Made by a program: the position numbers and the translations under genes. From CAZWCX01 sp964632945 (GTDB lineage: Bacteria; Planctomycetota; MHYJ01; WSZJ01; CAZWCX01), in the NCBI GenBank assembly GCA_964632945.1, contig CAZWCX010000165.1, positions 1 to 13,477 of the forward strand: a stretch of DNA of 13,477 bases, given 5' to 3'. The notes beneath the pieces are model-generated. The model saw only the letters and a program-made list of their open reading frames with translations, did no database searches and was not told where the DNA came from. Below are positions 6,190 through 13,354 of the stretch, piece by piece (the first letter of the stretch is position 1; every line of letters begins with the position of its first letter).

Positions 6190-7692
6190 ATGAGAACACC
6201 TTTCGCACGACGCGGGCAGGCGAAGGCGGAAATCCTCTTGATCGTGGTGGGCGTCGCCTTGGCGGCGGTCGGCTTCGCGACCGTGTACGGCGGGCGCATC
6301 GCCGATTCCTTCCGACGCGGCACCGCCGCGCTGGACGGCAACCGACTCCCGGCGATGCAAACGCCGATCGGGGGGATGGAAGATGACGGCGGCGGCGGGG
6401 CGGTCGGGGACGGGACCCCGGTCCCCACGAAGAAGTCCGGCGATCGTCCGGGGGCGAAGAGCGGGGCCACGATCGCGCCGCTGTCTCCCGCCAAGAACCC
6501 CCTCAATCCGCCGGGCGCCGCTCCCCGGACCGTGGAGGAATTCCGGAAGTGGGCGGGGATCACCGACGACGACGTACGGAACATGGAGCGCGGCAGGTCC
6601 TCGGCCTATGCCATGAGCGATCGAGGTCCGAACTTCTGCACGGACGCCCCGTTCACCCCTTGGTCGCCGCCGCCGTACGTGCCCGCCCGCCCGGCTTCTC
6701 CGACGCCTCCGCCGGCGTCTTCCACGAATCCGCCGCCCGACTCGCCGGAAACGGTCAATCCCCCGGTGCCCGCCAACCCGACCCGGGCGAAGACGGCCGA
6801 ACGGCACTTCGCGCGCAACAAGCACGGCAAGTTCCAGTCGATCAACCGAAGCGCCGTCGAGGTCGCCAACCGCCACAACCCGGACAACCGGACGCGCACG
6901 GGGGGGGGCGGGGTCCGGCGGCAGACCGGCAATCTGACGAAATATGGCTACGTGAGTCGTGAGGTCCCGGTTGCGCATGGGAAGACGTACAAATTCACGG
7001 GCAAGGGCGCTGCGGGGGCGGAGACGAAGGCGACCGGCGAAGCCCGGACCACCGGAAACGAGACGATCGTGCGAGGCGAAATCGGCACGAAATCGGGCGT
7101 GCACGGCGAGGCGAACGGAGCCAAGTTCATCGATTTCGACCTTCAAGGGCAGCGCATGCGCGCCCAGATCGACGGCAAGGTAGAAGGCCTGTTCGGGGCC
7201 GAGGCGAAGACGTCCGGCTTGGCTCAGAAGGACAAGCGTGGGGGGGCCGTATACGGCAAGGCGGAGGTGTTCTCCGGCGCCAAAGGCGGGGCCTCTGCAG
7301 GCGTCCGGCTCTTCTGGTACGACCCGGGCGCGAAGAAGTTCGTGGAGGTCGGGAGCGGTACCTTGCTCGCCGAAGGAGGGGCCGGGGCCGGGGCTTCCGT
7401 CGAGTTCCGGCTCGGCTACAAAGACCGGAAGTTCAAGTTTCGCGCCGGCGCCAGCGCATTCGTGGGGCTCGGCGGCGGAGCACGGATCGATGGAATGCTC
7501 GACGCGCCCGCGGCCTATCGCTTCGGGAAAACGGTCGCCCAGGGCGTGCCGAGCCGCGCCTGGTCGGCCGTCAAGCGGGGTGTCCGCGGAACGGGAACCG
7601 CCGTCCGGAATTGGCTGCGCCGTTCGCCGTTCCGCAATCCCGCCACGGTGTATTCGCGACGGCCCTCCGGAACTCGAACCCCCCTTTGGTAG
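6190..7692 (+). CDS. Flp-pilin-headed protein with Pro/Gly linker and Gly/Ala-rich repetitive beta domain
   Basis: A 500-residue protein; the ATG at 6190 is preferred over an in-frame ATG at 6154 because AGGAAG (6177-6182) sits 7 nt upstream and the prepilin motif then lies at the N-terminus. Residues 1-48 are Flp-pilin-like: FARRG9-QAKAE14, a hydrophobic helix (15-33), then YGGRIADSFRRG as in Flp pilins. A flexible linker follows, with NPLNPPG at 103-109, a short helix (114-135) and a Pro-rich stretch (154-193). From about 260 to 435 the sequence alternates short strands with Gly/Ala-rich turns (for example GAGAGASVEFRLGYKDRKF), like the repetitive beta regions in large polymorphic secreted toxins and surface proteins. 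The last 50 residues are basic and end in PLW. No catalytic motif is recognised. The head and NPLNPxG motif are shared with the upstream peptidase, so both likely use the same export route. Confidence 0.78.
   Translation: MRTPFARRGQAKAEILLIVVGVALAAVGFATVYGGRIADSFRRGTAALDGNRLPAMQTPIGGMEDDGGGGAVGDGTPVPTKKSGDRPGAKSGATIAPLSPAKNPLNPPGAAPRTVEEFRKWAGITDDDVRNMERGRSSAYAMSDRGPNFCTDAPFTPWSPPPYVPARPASPTPPPASSTNPPPDSPETVNPPVPANPTRAKTAERHFARNKHGKFQSINRSAVEVANRHNPDNRTRTGGGGVRRQTGNLTKYGYVSREVPVAHGKTYKFTGKGAAGAETKATGEARTTGNETIVRGEIGTKSGVHGEANGAKFIDFDLQGQRMRAQIDGKVEGLFGAEAKTSGLAQKDKRGGAVYGKAEVFSGAKGGASAGVRLFWYDPGAKKFVEVGSGTLLAEGGAGAGASVEFRLGYKDRKFKFRAGASAFVGLGGGARIDGMLDAPAAYRFGKTVAQGVPSRAWSAVKRGVRGTGTAVRNWLRRSPFRNPATVYSRRPSGTRTPLW
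6900..6908 (+). repeat. Run of nine G inside the second pilin-headed gene
   Basis: A homopolymer of nine G encodes part of a Gly4 stretch (residues 238-241) at the junction between the linker and the Gly/Ala-rich domain. A one-base slip would remove the C-terminal domain, so this is a possible phase-variation or sequencing-error site. The frame is intact as given. Confidence 0.5.
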
Positions 7693-7734
7693 ATTCCGAT
7701 TTCCTCCAGTCGTTTCGCGTCGAGGGGCGATCGC

Positions 7735-8646
7735 ATGAACCGACGTTCCCGATCCCGGTCGGCCGGCCTCCTCGCCTGCGTCCTCGCCCTGGCGGCTGTT
7801 CCGCGGGCGGCGGGCCAGGAATCCCCGGCGGACTCCGCGCCGGCGGCGAGAATCACGGTTCGACTCCTCGATGCCCGCTGGGACCGCCCGCTCCCGGAAG
7901 CCGACGCCGCCTTCCGGATCGGAAGAGCCGCCGGCGAGGAGGTCCTGGTGGAGTCCGCGAACCTGGTCACCGGAGAGGACGGGACGGTCGAATTCCTGGA
8001 AGTCCCTGCCGGAATCCTGCAACTCCAGGTCCACGTCCGCGGGTTCGCGCGTTTCCAGACCGAGCCGTTCGAAGTCGAACCCGGGGAGGAGCGGTGGATC
8101 GACGTTCCGCTTGCGCCGGGGTGCGGCCTCCGCGGGGTCGTCCACGCCGGGGACCTGAACGTTCCGCTGGCGGGTGCGCGTGTCACGCTCCTGACGCTCG
8201 ACCACCCGGACAACACCGCGATCACGGGGGAAGACGGGACGTTCGAATTCACGAATCTCTCCGCGGGCGACCATGTCCTGCTGGTGGACGGTGAAGGCCA
8301 CGCGGCGAAGGAACGGTCCTTCACGGCGGCGGCCGGTGGGTGTCTGGATCTCGGGAGAGTCGACCTGGACCGCGACGAGCAGGGGTGGATCACGATGGAC
8401 GTCGTTTCCGCGCCGACCGGGGAGCCCGTGCGTCCGTTCGTCCTCGAGGTGGTCTGGACCGAGAACGGGGAAGAAGTGGGGCTTCCCGTCGAGGTCGAGG
8501 CCGCCGACCTGTTCACGCTCCGCGTGCCGCCCGGAGAGGTATCGGTACGCGTCGAAGCCGCGGGGTTTCGGCCCCTCGTGGCCGCCTTTCGTGTTCTTCC
8601 CGGCGTGCGCATCCCGGTCCGACTGGAATTGAATCCGACGCGGTAG
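7735..8646 (+). CDS. Secreted protein with three carboxypeptidase-regulatory-like (Ig-type) repeats
   Basis: A 303-residue exported protein. The basic start (NRRSRSRS) and hydrophobic run at 10-22 form a Sec signal peptide, with cleavage near AAG-Q at 25-28. The mature protein contains three repeats of about 85 residues (39-126, 130-213, 217-300), each a predicted beta sandwich of the carboxypeptidase regulatory-like type. The first two share a clear signature, TGEDGTVEF...AG at 79-93 and TGEDGTFEF...AG at 163-178. C130 and C203 bracket the second repeat and may form a disulfide. Such domains usually mediate adhesion or protein and sugar binding and are not catalytic. The start has GAGGGG (7722-7727) 7 nt upstream. 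The gap from the preceding gene is only 42 nt, suggesting shared transcription and a surface role beside the pilin-headed proteins. Domain family is likely; the partner is unknown. Confidence 0.82.
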   Translation: MNRRSRSRSAGLLACVLALAAVPRAAGQESPADSAPAARITVRLLDARWDRPLPEADAAFRIGRAAGEEVLVESANLVTGEDGTVEFLEVPAGILQLQVHVRGFARFQTEPFEVEPGEERWIDVPLAPGCGLRGVVHAGDLNVPLAGARVTLLTLDHPDNTAITGEDGTFEFTNLSAGDHVLLVDGEGHAAKERSFTAAAGGCLDLGRVDLDRDEQGWITMDVVSAPTGEPVRPFVLEVVWTENGEEVGLPVEVEAADLFTLRVPPGEVSVRVEAAGFRPLVAAFRVLPGVRIPVRLELNPTR

Positions 8647-8651
8647 CGCCA

Positions 8652-8669
8652 TCGGCCCGTACGGGCCGA
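8652..8669 (+). terminator. 18-bp perfect palindrome after the Ig-repeat gene
   Basis: TCGGCCCGT followed by its exact reverse complement gives an 18-bp perfect palindrome, which can fold as a 7-bp stem with a GTAC loop. It starts 5 nt after the stop codon and ends 5 nt before the CGGAGA ribosome site of the next gene. No T-tract follows. It may be a weak terminator, an RNA element, or a symmetric protein-binding site. Confidence 0.4.
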
Positions 8670-8686
8670 GTCAACGGAGATCGCTG

Positions 8687-9547
8687 ATGTTCTCGCCCTT
8701 CGACTTCGGCCTCAAGTCCCGCATTCTCGTGACCGCCGCCCTTCTCGCGGTGGTCCCGATTCCTTCGCGTGCCCAGGAGACCCTCCCCCCGTCGGGGACC
8801 CGCTGGCAGGAGTACTATGCCGCCGCCGAGACGCTCGTGGTCCCGGACGAAGGGGGCTTCGAGGGGGATGCGGATCATCGTTCCTTCGAAGTCCAGTCCG
8901 TCGAGCGATCATGGCAATGGAGTTGCGAGACCGTTCGCGACCGGGACGGGGTCGGCCTGTCCGCGCGCGTGGTCCTGACCGACCAGCGGGACCTCTCCTC
9001 TTCCTCGGATGGGACGGCCCTTGAAGACCGGTCGGTGGACGTGGCGGGGCGCCGGCTCGTGCTCGCCCGCAAGGCGAGCGGATGGGCCGTCTCCGCCTGG
9101 GATGGGGAAGAGCCGCTCGAAGGCGAAACCAAGCGACGAGTGGAAGAGGCGGTGCTGCACACCGCACCCGCGGACGCAGGCATGCTCCCGGCCGGGCGTG
9201 CGCTTCCCGCCGGAGAGTGGCGCGTGGATGGCGCGGCGGTCTTGGCGCTCTACCGCATGGACCTCGGCGGGTCGGGGGCGCCGCCGCAGGCGGAGGCGCT
9301 TCTCCGCGTCCGCGGCGAGGGTCCCGGAGGGGTCGAGATCGACATCACGTTCCGGGTCGAGTCCGCCGACGCGGGGGGCACCCAGGTGCGGACCGGGACC
9401 GGCCGGATCGTCTACGACCGCGCGCGCGGGTTGATCTCCGCCTACCGGTTCGCCGGCGAGGTGATCCACGAGGTCAAGGGGGAAGGCGGCGTCCTCCCGG
9501 TTCGGGGGACTTGGAGTTGCCGAGGCGCCCGGACGTTCGAGGACTAA
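8687..9547 (+). CDS. Secreted protein of unknown function with paired WSC motifs
   Basis: A 286-residue protein not assigned to any family I recognise. Residues 10-29 form a Sec signal peptide with a basic start (LKSR), hydrophobic core and SRA-Q cleavage site. The mature part alternates short beta strands with charged turns and contains no visible catalytic motif. It has just two cysteines in the mature protein, both in the same local context: QWSC ending at residue 80 and TWSC ending at 278. These could form a disulfide closing a beta barrel or sandwich. The overall pattern, many amphipathic strands and 'GEWRVDG' near 196-202, would fit a ligand- or lipid-binding periplasmic barrel, but this is a guess. 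The start is supported by CGGAGA at 8675-8680. It lies 40 nt after the Ig-repeat gene and probably belongs to the same transcript. Confidence 0.72.
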   Translation: MFSPFDFGLKSRILVTAALLAVVPIPSRAQETLPPSGTRWQEYYAAAETLVVPDEGGFEGDADHRSFEVQSVERSWQWSCETVRDRDGVGLSARVVLTDQRDLSSSSDGTALEDRSVDVAGRRLVLARKASGWAVSAWDGEEPLEGETKRRVEEAVLHTAPADAGMLPAGRALPAGEWRVDGAAVLALYRMDLGGSGAPPQAEALLRVRGEGPGGVEIDITFRVESADAGGTQVRTGTGRIVYDRARGLISAYRFAGEVIHEVKGEGGVLPVRGTWSCRGARTFED

Positions 9548-9580
9548 GATCGCCGTCGGCCGATCCCCGGGACGGCGATC
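9548..9580 (+). terminator. Strong hairpin between the secreted-protein gene and the second kinase
   Basis: GATCGCCGTC (9548-9557) and GACGGCGATC (9571-9580) form a perfect 10-bp stem with a 13-nt loop, starting directly after the TAA stop. It is the longest perfect stem I found in the window. No T-run follows. It is the best candidate for a transcript end or attenuator separating the envelope genes from the downstream kinase. Confidence 0.5.
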
Positions 9581-9610
9581 GGTCGATCGGGATGTCGGGG
9601 GAGTCGGCGC

Positions 9611-12600
9611 GTGCCCAGTGAATCGGATCTCCTGCTTGCGGCGCTCCTGATGGAGGGGCGCTTTCTGCGCGCCGAGGACCTGGTCGGCCTGCTGCGCGCG
9701 GAACGCGCGCAGCCGGGGATTTCTCTCGGCGACCGGATCCGCGCGCGGGGCTCGCTCGCGCCGCAACAGATCGCCGAGGTCGAGCACCGGGTCCGGGAAG
9801 CCTTCGCCGCCGCCGCCGAGACGACGATCGGCGCGGACGCCGGCGCCGGCCGGAGCGACCCGACCGTGGTCGTGCGCATCGCATCCGCGACCGGCGCCGC
9901 CGGCTCCTGCGCGGCCGCTCCGGCGGCTCCTTCCGAAACCGCGGCCGGAGCACGCAGGCTCGGAAGATATCGGCTTTTCGAAGAGCTCGGCCGCGGCGGA
10001 ATGGGCGTGGTGTATCGCGCTCTGGACACGGAGCTGAAACGCGAGGTGGCGATCAAGACACTCTCCCTGGACGGGGGAGCCAACTCCACGCACGTGGAGC
10101 GGCTGCAGCGGGAAGCGCAGACGGCGGGGGCGCTGAACCACCCCGGGATCGTCCCCATCCACGACGCCGGTACGCTCGACGGCGTCCCCTTTCTGGCCAT
10201 GGGATTCGTCAGGGGCAGGACGATCTCCCGCGCCCTGGTCGGATGCGCGGCGTCCTTGCGCGAACGGGTGCGCTGGGTGGCGGAGGCGGCGGAGGCCGTC
10301 GCCCATGCGCACGAGCAACAAGTGATTCATCGCGACCTCAAGCCCTCCAACCTGATGATCGACGACGAGGGTCGCATTCAGGTCCTGGACTTCGGTCTCG
10401 CCCGCAAGCTGGAGTCCGAGTCCGCTCTCACCCGCTCGGGGGAGGCGGTGGGGACTCCGCTCTACATGGCGCCGGAGCAGATGAGCGGGGTCCGCGCCGC
10501 GGTCGGACCGCAGGCCGACGTCTACTCACTGGGAGCCGTACTCTTCGAGGTCCTGGCGGGTCGTCCCCCCTTTCCCGGCGACACCATGGGCGAGGTCGTG
10601 GCCAAGGTCCTGACCGAGGAAGCCCCGTCGTTGCGCCGGCTCGATCCGCGGATCCCCGCGGACCTCGAGACGATTTGCGCGCGGGCCTTGCGCAAGGATC
10701 CGGAGCATCGCTTTCCCAGCGCGCGGGAATTCGCGGCGGAGCTTGGACGCTGGCGCGACGGTGAGGCGATCCACTCCCGACCCGAGACCACCGCGGAGCG
10801 CCTGTGGCGGTGGGGGCGTCGGCGCAAAGCGTCCCTCTCGGTGGGGTCGGCCGCCGTGCTCTGCATTGCTTTCGCGCTCGTCTCAGCCTGGCGGGAGAAG
10901 GCGGGCCGTCGCGAGCGGGAGTCGCTCGAGGCTCGGGTCACGACGGCGCTTCGCGAACGGGCGGCGACCCTGCTGGAGGCGACTCTCGTGGTGCGACGCT
11001 CCGGAGGGGTCTTGGCCGAGGCGGAGCGGGCGTTCCTTGCGCCCCTGCAGGCGGCGGTCGCCGAAGCCGTGGCGCGCCTCCCCGTCTCTCCCGAACCTCA
11101 CTACCGGCTTGGGCGCATGTATCGAGCGCTGCTCCGCTTCGAGGAGGCATCGGAGCAACAGACGCAGGCCCTGGCAAAGGACCCGGACCATGCCCCGAGC
11201 CTGTATGAGCGAGCGGTGCTCACGGCCCATGCGTATCGGGTTCGCGCCGCCTCGCTCAGGGCGCAGGCGGCGGCGCGGGAATCCTTGAGGCGAGCCGCGG
11301 GCGGCCGCAAGGCGGCCGATCCCGTCGTCCAGGGCGTCGCCGACGGCGAGTCCGCTGCCGGGTTCGAGCGGCTGCGTGCGACTTTGCGGGCCGATTTGGA
11401 TCGTCTTGCGCGGGTCGTCGCTTCTACCGACTCCAACGGGAGCGCCGGCGCCGACGTGGAAGACCAGGCGCGTCTCGCCGCCGCGCAGGGATTGGCGGCC
11501 GCCTTTTCCGGCAGCCCGGCGGACTCGGATGCGGCTCGTGGGCACCTGGAGCGGGCGCTGTCGCTCGTCGACACCCTCGAGGAAGCGTATGAAACGCTGG
11601 CGGATCTGGCGCTCCTCCGCGATGACCTCGACGCAGCTGAGCAGACGTGTGCGCGAGGTCTCCGGCACGACCGGGGCTATGTCCCGTTCTCCCTCGTGCG
11701 CGGCGAGGTCCGACTGCGTCGCGCGCTGGACCCGACCACGACGCTGGAAGACTCGATCGCCGTCCTGCGAGATGCCGCGAGCGATCTTCGCCGGGCGGCC
11801 GAACTCGCCCCGGATTCCGGGCGTGCGCATCTCGCACAGGCGCGCGCCCTCACGGAATTGGGACGCCACCGCGCCGCAGGCGGGGAGGATCCGACCCACG
11901 ACTTCGTCGAGGCTCGCGATGCCGCCTCGAGGGCGATCCGGGTTTCGGCGGGCGACGCGACCGCGTGGTTCTCGCGGGCCTATGCGTGGTTCGAGGCGGC
12001 GAATTCCGTCGAGGAGGCGGGGGGGGACCCCGAAGAGGCGTATCGGCATTGCGTCGCCGACTATACCGACGGTTTGCGTCTCGAGCCGGACTCCCTCATC
12101 GGGCGGATCGGGCGCGGGATGGCGCGCGCGAACTGGGCTCTGTTCCGCACCGAAAGCGGCGGAACTCCGACTTCGCTCCAGGAAGAGGCGATCCAGGATT
12201 TCACGCACGTCGCTCGCATCGCCCCGGATGAACTCGAGGCTTGGAAGTTCCTCGGCATCGTGCATGGAAACCGCGCCGTCGAGTCCTACGAGCGAGGAGA
12301 GGACCCGGGCCCCTCCTTCCGCGCGGCGGAGGAGTGCTACCTGCGCGCCTGCGACCTCCAGCCGGTGGCCGAGCGGCCCTGGGAGGAACTGGCCACGAGC
12401 CGTCTCGCTCAGGCCCTGGCCCGACGCGGGCAGGGGTCCGTGGTCGAGGTCCTGCAACGGGCCATCCTGGCGTTCGAGGAAGCACGGAAGGCGATGCCGC
12501 AGACTGCCTCGGTCGATGAGGGACGGGGGCATGCGCTCATCCTGCTGGGAGAGGAGCGACTCTCGGAGGGAGACCGAGCCGGCGCGGCGGAATCGTTCAC

Positions 12601-13159
12601 CGGTGCGATCGGCGACCTGTCCGAACTGCTGGAGTATGCTCCGCCCGTGACGGACGCGATGGTGCTGCGGGCGCGCGCTCGCGTGGGGCGTGCGGAGGCG
12701 ATCTCCGATCTCGACGAACAGGAGGCGCTTCGCGAGGGTGCGAGGGCGGATTTGGATCGCGTGCTGGCCTTGGACGAGCGGCACGCGGAGGCGTTGGATC
12801 GGCGCGCGCGACTCCATATGTCCCTGGGCCGCTGGCAGGAGGCGGTCGACGATTTCGACGCCGTAGCCAGACTCGATCCCGAGATCTCCGAGGAAGGGCG
12901 GGAGATTCACGCCGATGCGCTCATCGAGGCTGCGCGCCGGGAAGCGGTCGGTCTTGCCGGCGCTCGGACGAGCGGGGAGGCGGGGGCGGATGCAGACTGT
13001 GCCGCGGTCCGGGACCGGATCTTCGAACGGCTCGGCCGGGCCCTTTCGTTGCGACCGAAGGGCGGAACGGGCATTGCAACCGACGCCTCCTGGGTGCCGT
13101 TGCATGGGGATCCCCGCTGGGCGGACGTGCTCCGCCGGTGCGAGAACCGTGGAGATTGA
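9611..13159 (+). CDS. Large transmembrane Ser/Thr protein kinase with extended TPR region (planctomycete type)
   Basis: An 1182-residue Hanks-type kinase with all key residues. After an N-terminal helical segment (1-65) and an Ala/Gly-rich linker, the kinase domain (about 120-383) shows GRGGMGVV 127-134, K149, E168, HRDLKPSN 240-247, DFG 260-262 and GTPLYMAPE 281-289. The next segment, GEAIHSRP...AERLWRW (384-401), is a hallmark of planctomycete kinases. A transmembrane helix at about 408-426 follows. The remaining 750 residues are helical with TPR units, clearest at 495-530, 657-690 and 1045-1100, and end in the motif WVPLHGDPRWADVL. The TPR part should be extracytoplasmic. The start is GTG, backed by GGGGGAG (9597-9603) 7 nt upstream; translation from this codon gives the full domain set. 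It could phosphorylate Ser/Thr on cytoplasmic targets in response to an envelope cue. Function as a kinase is firm; targets are unknown. Confidence 0.94.
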   Translation: MPSESDLLLAALLMEGRFLRAEDLVGLLRAERAQPGISLGDRIRARGSLAPQQIAEVEHRVREAFAAAAETTIGADAGAGRSDPTVVVRIASATGAAGSCAAAPAAPSETAAGARRLGRYRLFEELGRGGMGVVYRALDTELKREVAIKTLSLDGGANSTHVERLQREAQTAGALNHPGIVPIHDAGTLDGVPFLAMGFVRGRTISRALVGCAASLRERVRWVAEAAEAVAHAHEQQVIHRDLKPSNLMIDDEGRIQVLDFGLARKLESESALTRSGEAVGTPLYMAPEQMSGVRAAVGPQADVYSLGAVLFEVLAGRPPFPGDTMGEVVAKVLTEEAPSLRRLDPRIPADLETICARALRKDPEHRFPSAREFAAELGRWRDGEAIHSRPETTAERLWRWGRRRKASLSVGSAAVLCIAFALVSAWREKAGRRERESLEARVTTALRERAATLLEATLVVRRSGGVLAEAERAFLAPLQAAVAEAVARLPVSPEPHYRLGRMYRALLRFEEASEQQTQALAKDPDHAPSLYERAVLTAHAYRVRAASLRAQAAARESLRRAAGGRKAADPVVQGVADGESAAGFERLRATLRADLDRLARVVASTDSNGSAGADVEDQARLAAAQGLAAAFSGSPADSDAARGHLERALSLVDTLEEAYETLADLALLRDDLDAAEQTCARGLRHDRGYVPFSLVRGEVRLRRALDPTTTLEDSIAVLRDAASDLRRAAELAPDSGRAHLAQARALTELGRHRAAGGEDPTHDFVEARDAASRAIRVSAGDATAWFSRAYAWFEAANSVEEAGGDPEEAYRHCVADYTDGLRLEPDSLIGRIGRGMARANWALFRTESGGTPTSLQEEAIQDFTHVARIAPDELEAWKFLGIVHGNRAVESYERGEDPGPSFRAAEECYLRACDLQPVAERPWEELATSRLAQALARRGQGSVVEVLQRAILAFEEARKAMPQTASVDEGRGHALILLGEERLSEGDRAGAAESFTGAIGDLSELLEYAPPVTDAMVLRARARVGRAEAISDLDEQEALREGARADLDRVLALDERHAEALDRRARLHMSLGRWQEAVDDFDAVARLDPEISEEGREIHADALIEAARREAVGLAGARTSGEAGADADCAAVRDRIFERLGRALSLRPKGGTGIATDASWVPLHGDPRWADVLRRCENRGD

Positions 13160-13171
13160 GATCCGCCCGCA

Positions 13172-13200
13172 GGTGCACGGGCTCGAGAATCCCGCGCACC
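13172..13200 (+). terminator. Candidate terminator hairpin of the second kinase gene
   Basis: GGTGCACGGG (13172-13181) and CCCGCGCACC (13191-13200) pair at 9 of 10 positions with one A-C mismatch around a 9-nt loop, 12 nt after the stop codon. No T-tract follows. Its place at the end of the plus-strand cluster, facing a convergent gene, makes a terminator role likely. Confidence 0.45.
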
Positions 13201-13333
13201 CCGTTCGGTCACCGGAGCGACCTCGCGACCTTCAAGGGGGCGCGGCACTTTCCGCCTCGGGGAGATCCCGCGGAGGGTCCTTCTCGACTTCCCTCGCCCA
13301 ACCTCACCGCTCCGGGGGCGCGGTGCAAGCGGG

Positions 13334-13351
13334 GTGGAGCACGGTCTCCGC
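13334..13351 (-). terminator. Candidate terminator hairpin of the minus-strand gene at the right edge
   Basis: GTGGAG (13334-13339) and CTCCGC (13346-13351) form a 6-bp stem, including one G-T pair, with a 6-nt loop. Read on the minus strand it begins 3 nt after the stop codon at 13355-13357. Apart from this and the kinase hairpin, I see no gene or repeat in the 195-bp convergent gap 13160-13354. Confidence 0.3.
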
Positions 13352-13354
13352 GGC

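Noticed and set aside
4701..6386. 561-codon plus-strand frame overlapping the peptidase gene
   Set aside because: It lies in another frame of a gene with catalytic-type motifs and runs across the start of the next gene. Its translation has no hydrophobic core or motif.
7727..7734. GCGATCGC palindrome just before the Ig-repeat gene
   Set aside because: It matches the cyanobacterial HIP1 octamer, but I noticed only this copy and the gene content does not suggest a cyanobacterium.
6175..8652. 825-codon open frame on the minus strand opposite the second pilin-headed gene and the Ig-repeat gene
   Set aside because: It spans two well-supported plus-strand genes and their gap, has no recognisable domain, and is dominated by Arg, Gly and Pro, as expected from the antisense of GC-rich codons.
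9592..9621. Nine-codon ORF (MSGESARAQ) overlapping the GTG start of the second kinase
   Set aside because: It could be a regulatory upstream ORF, but it has no ribosome site at proper spacing and its frame is probably chance.
12019..12026. Run of eight G in the TPR region of the second kinase
   Set aside because: The frame is intact and the run is unremarkable for this base composition, with no domain boundary at the site.
10883..13105. 740-codon open frame on the minus strand opposite the second kinase
   Set aside because: It is antisense to the TPR region, is rich in Arg and Pro with no family motif, and the plus-strand frame has clear kinase and TPR content.
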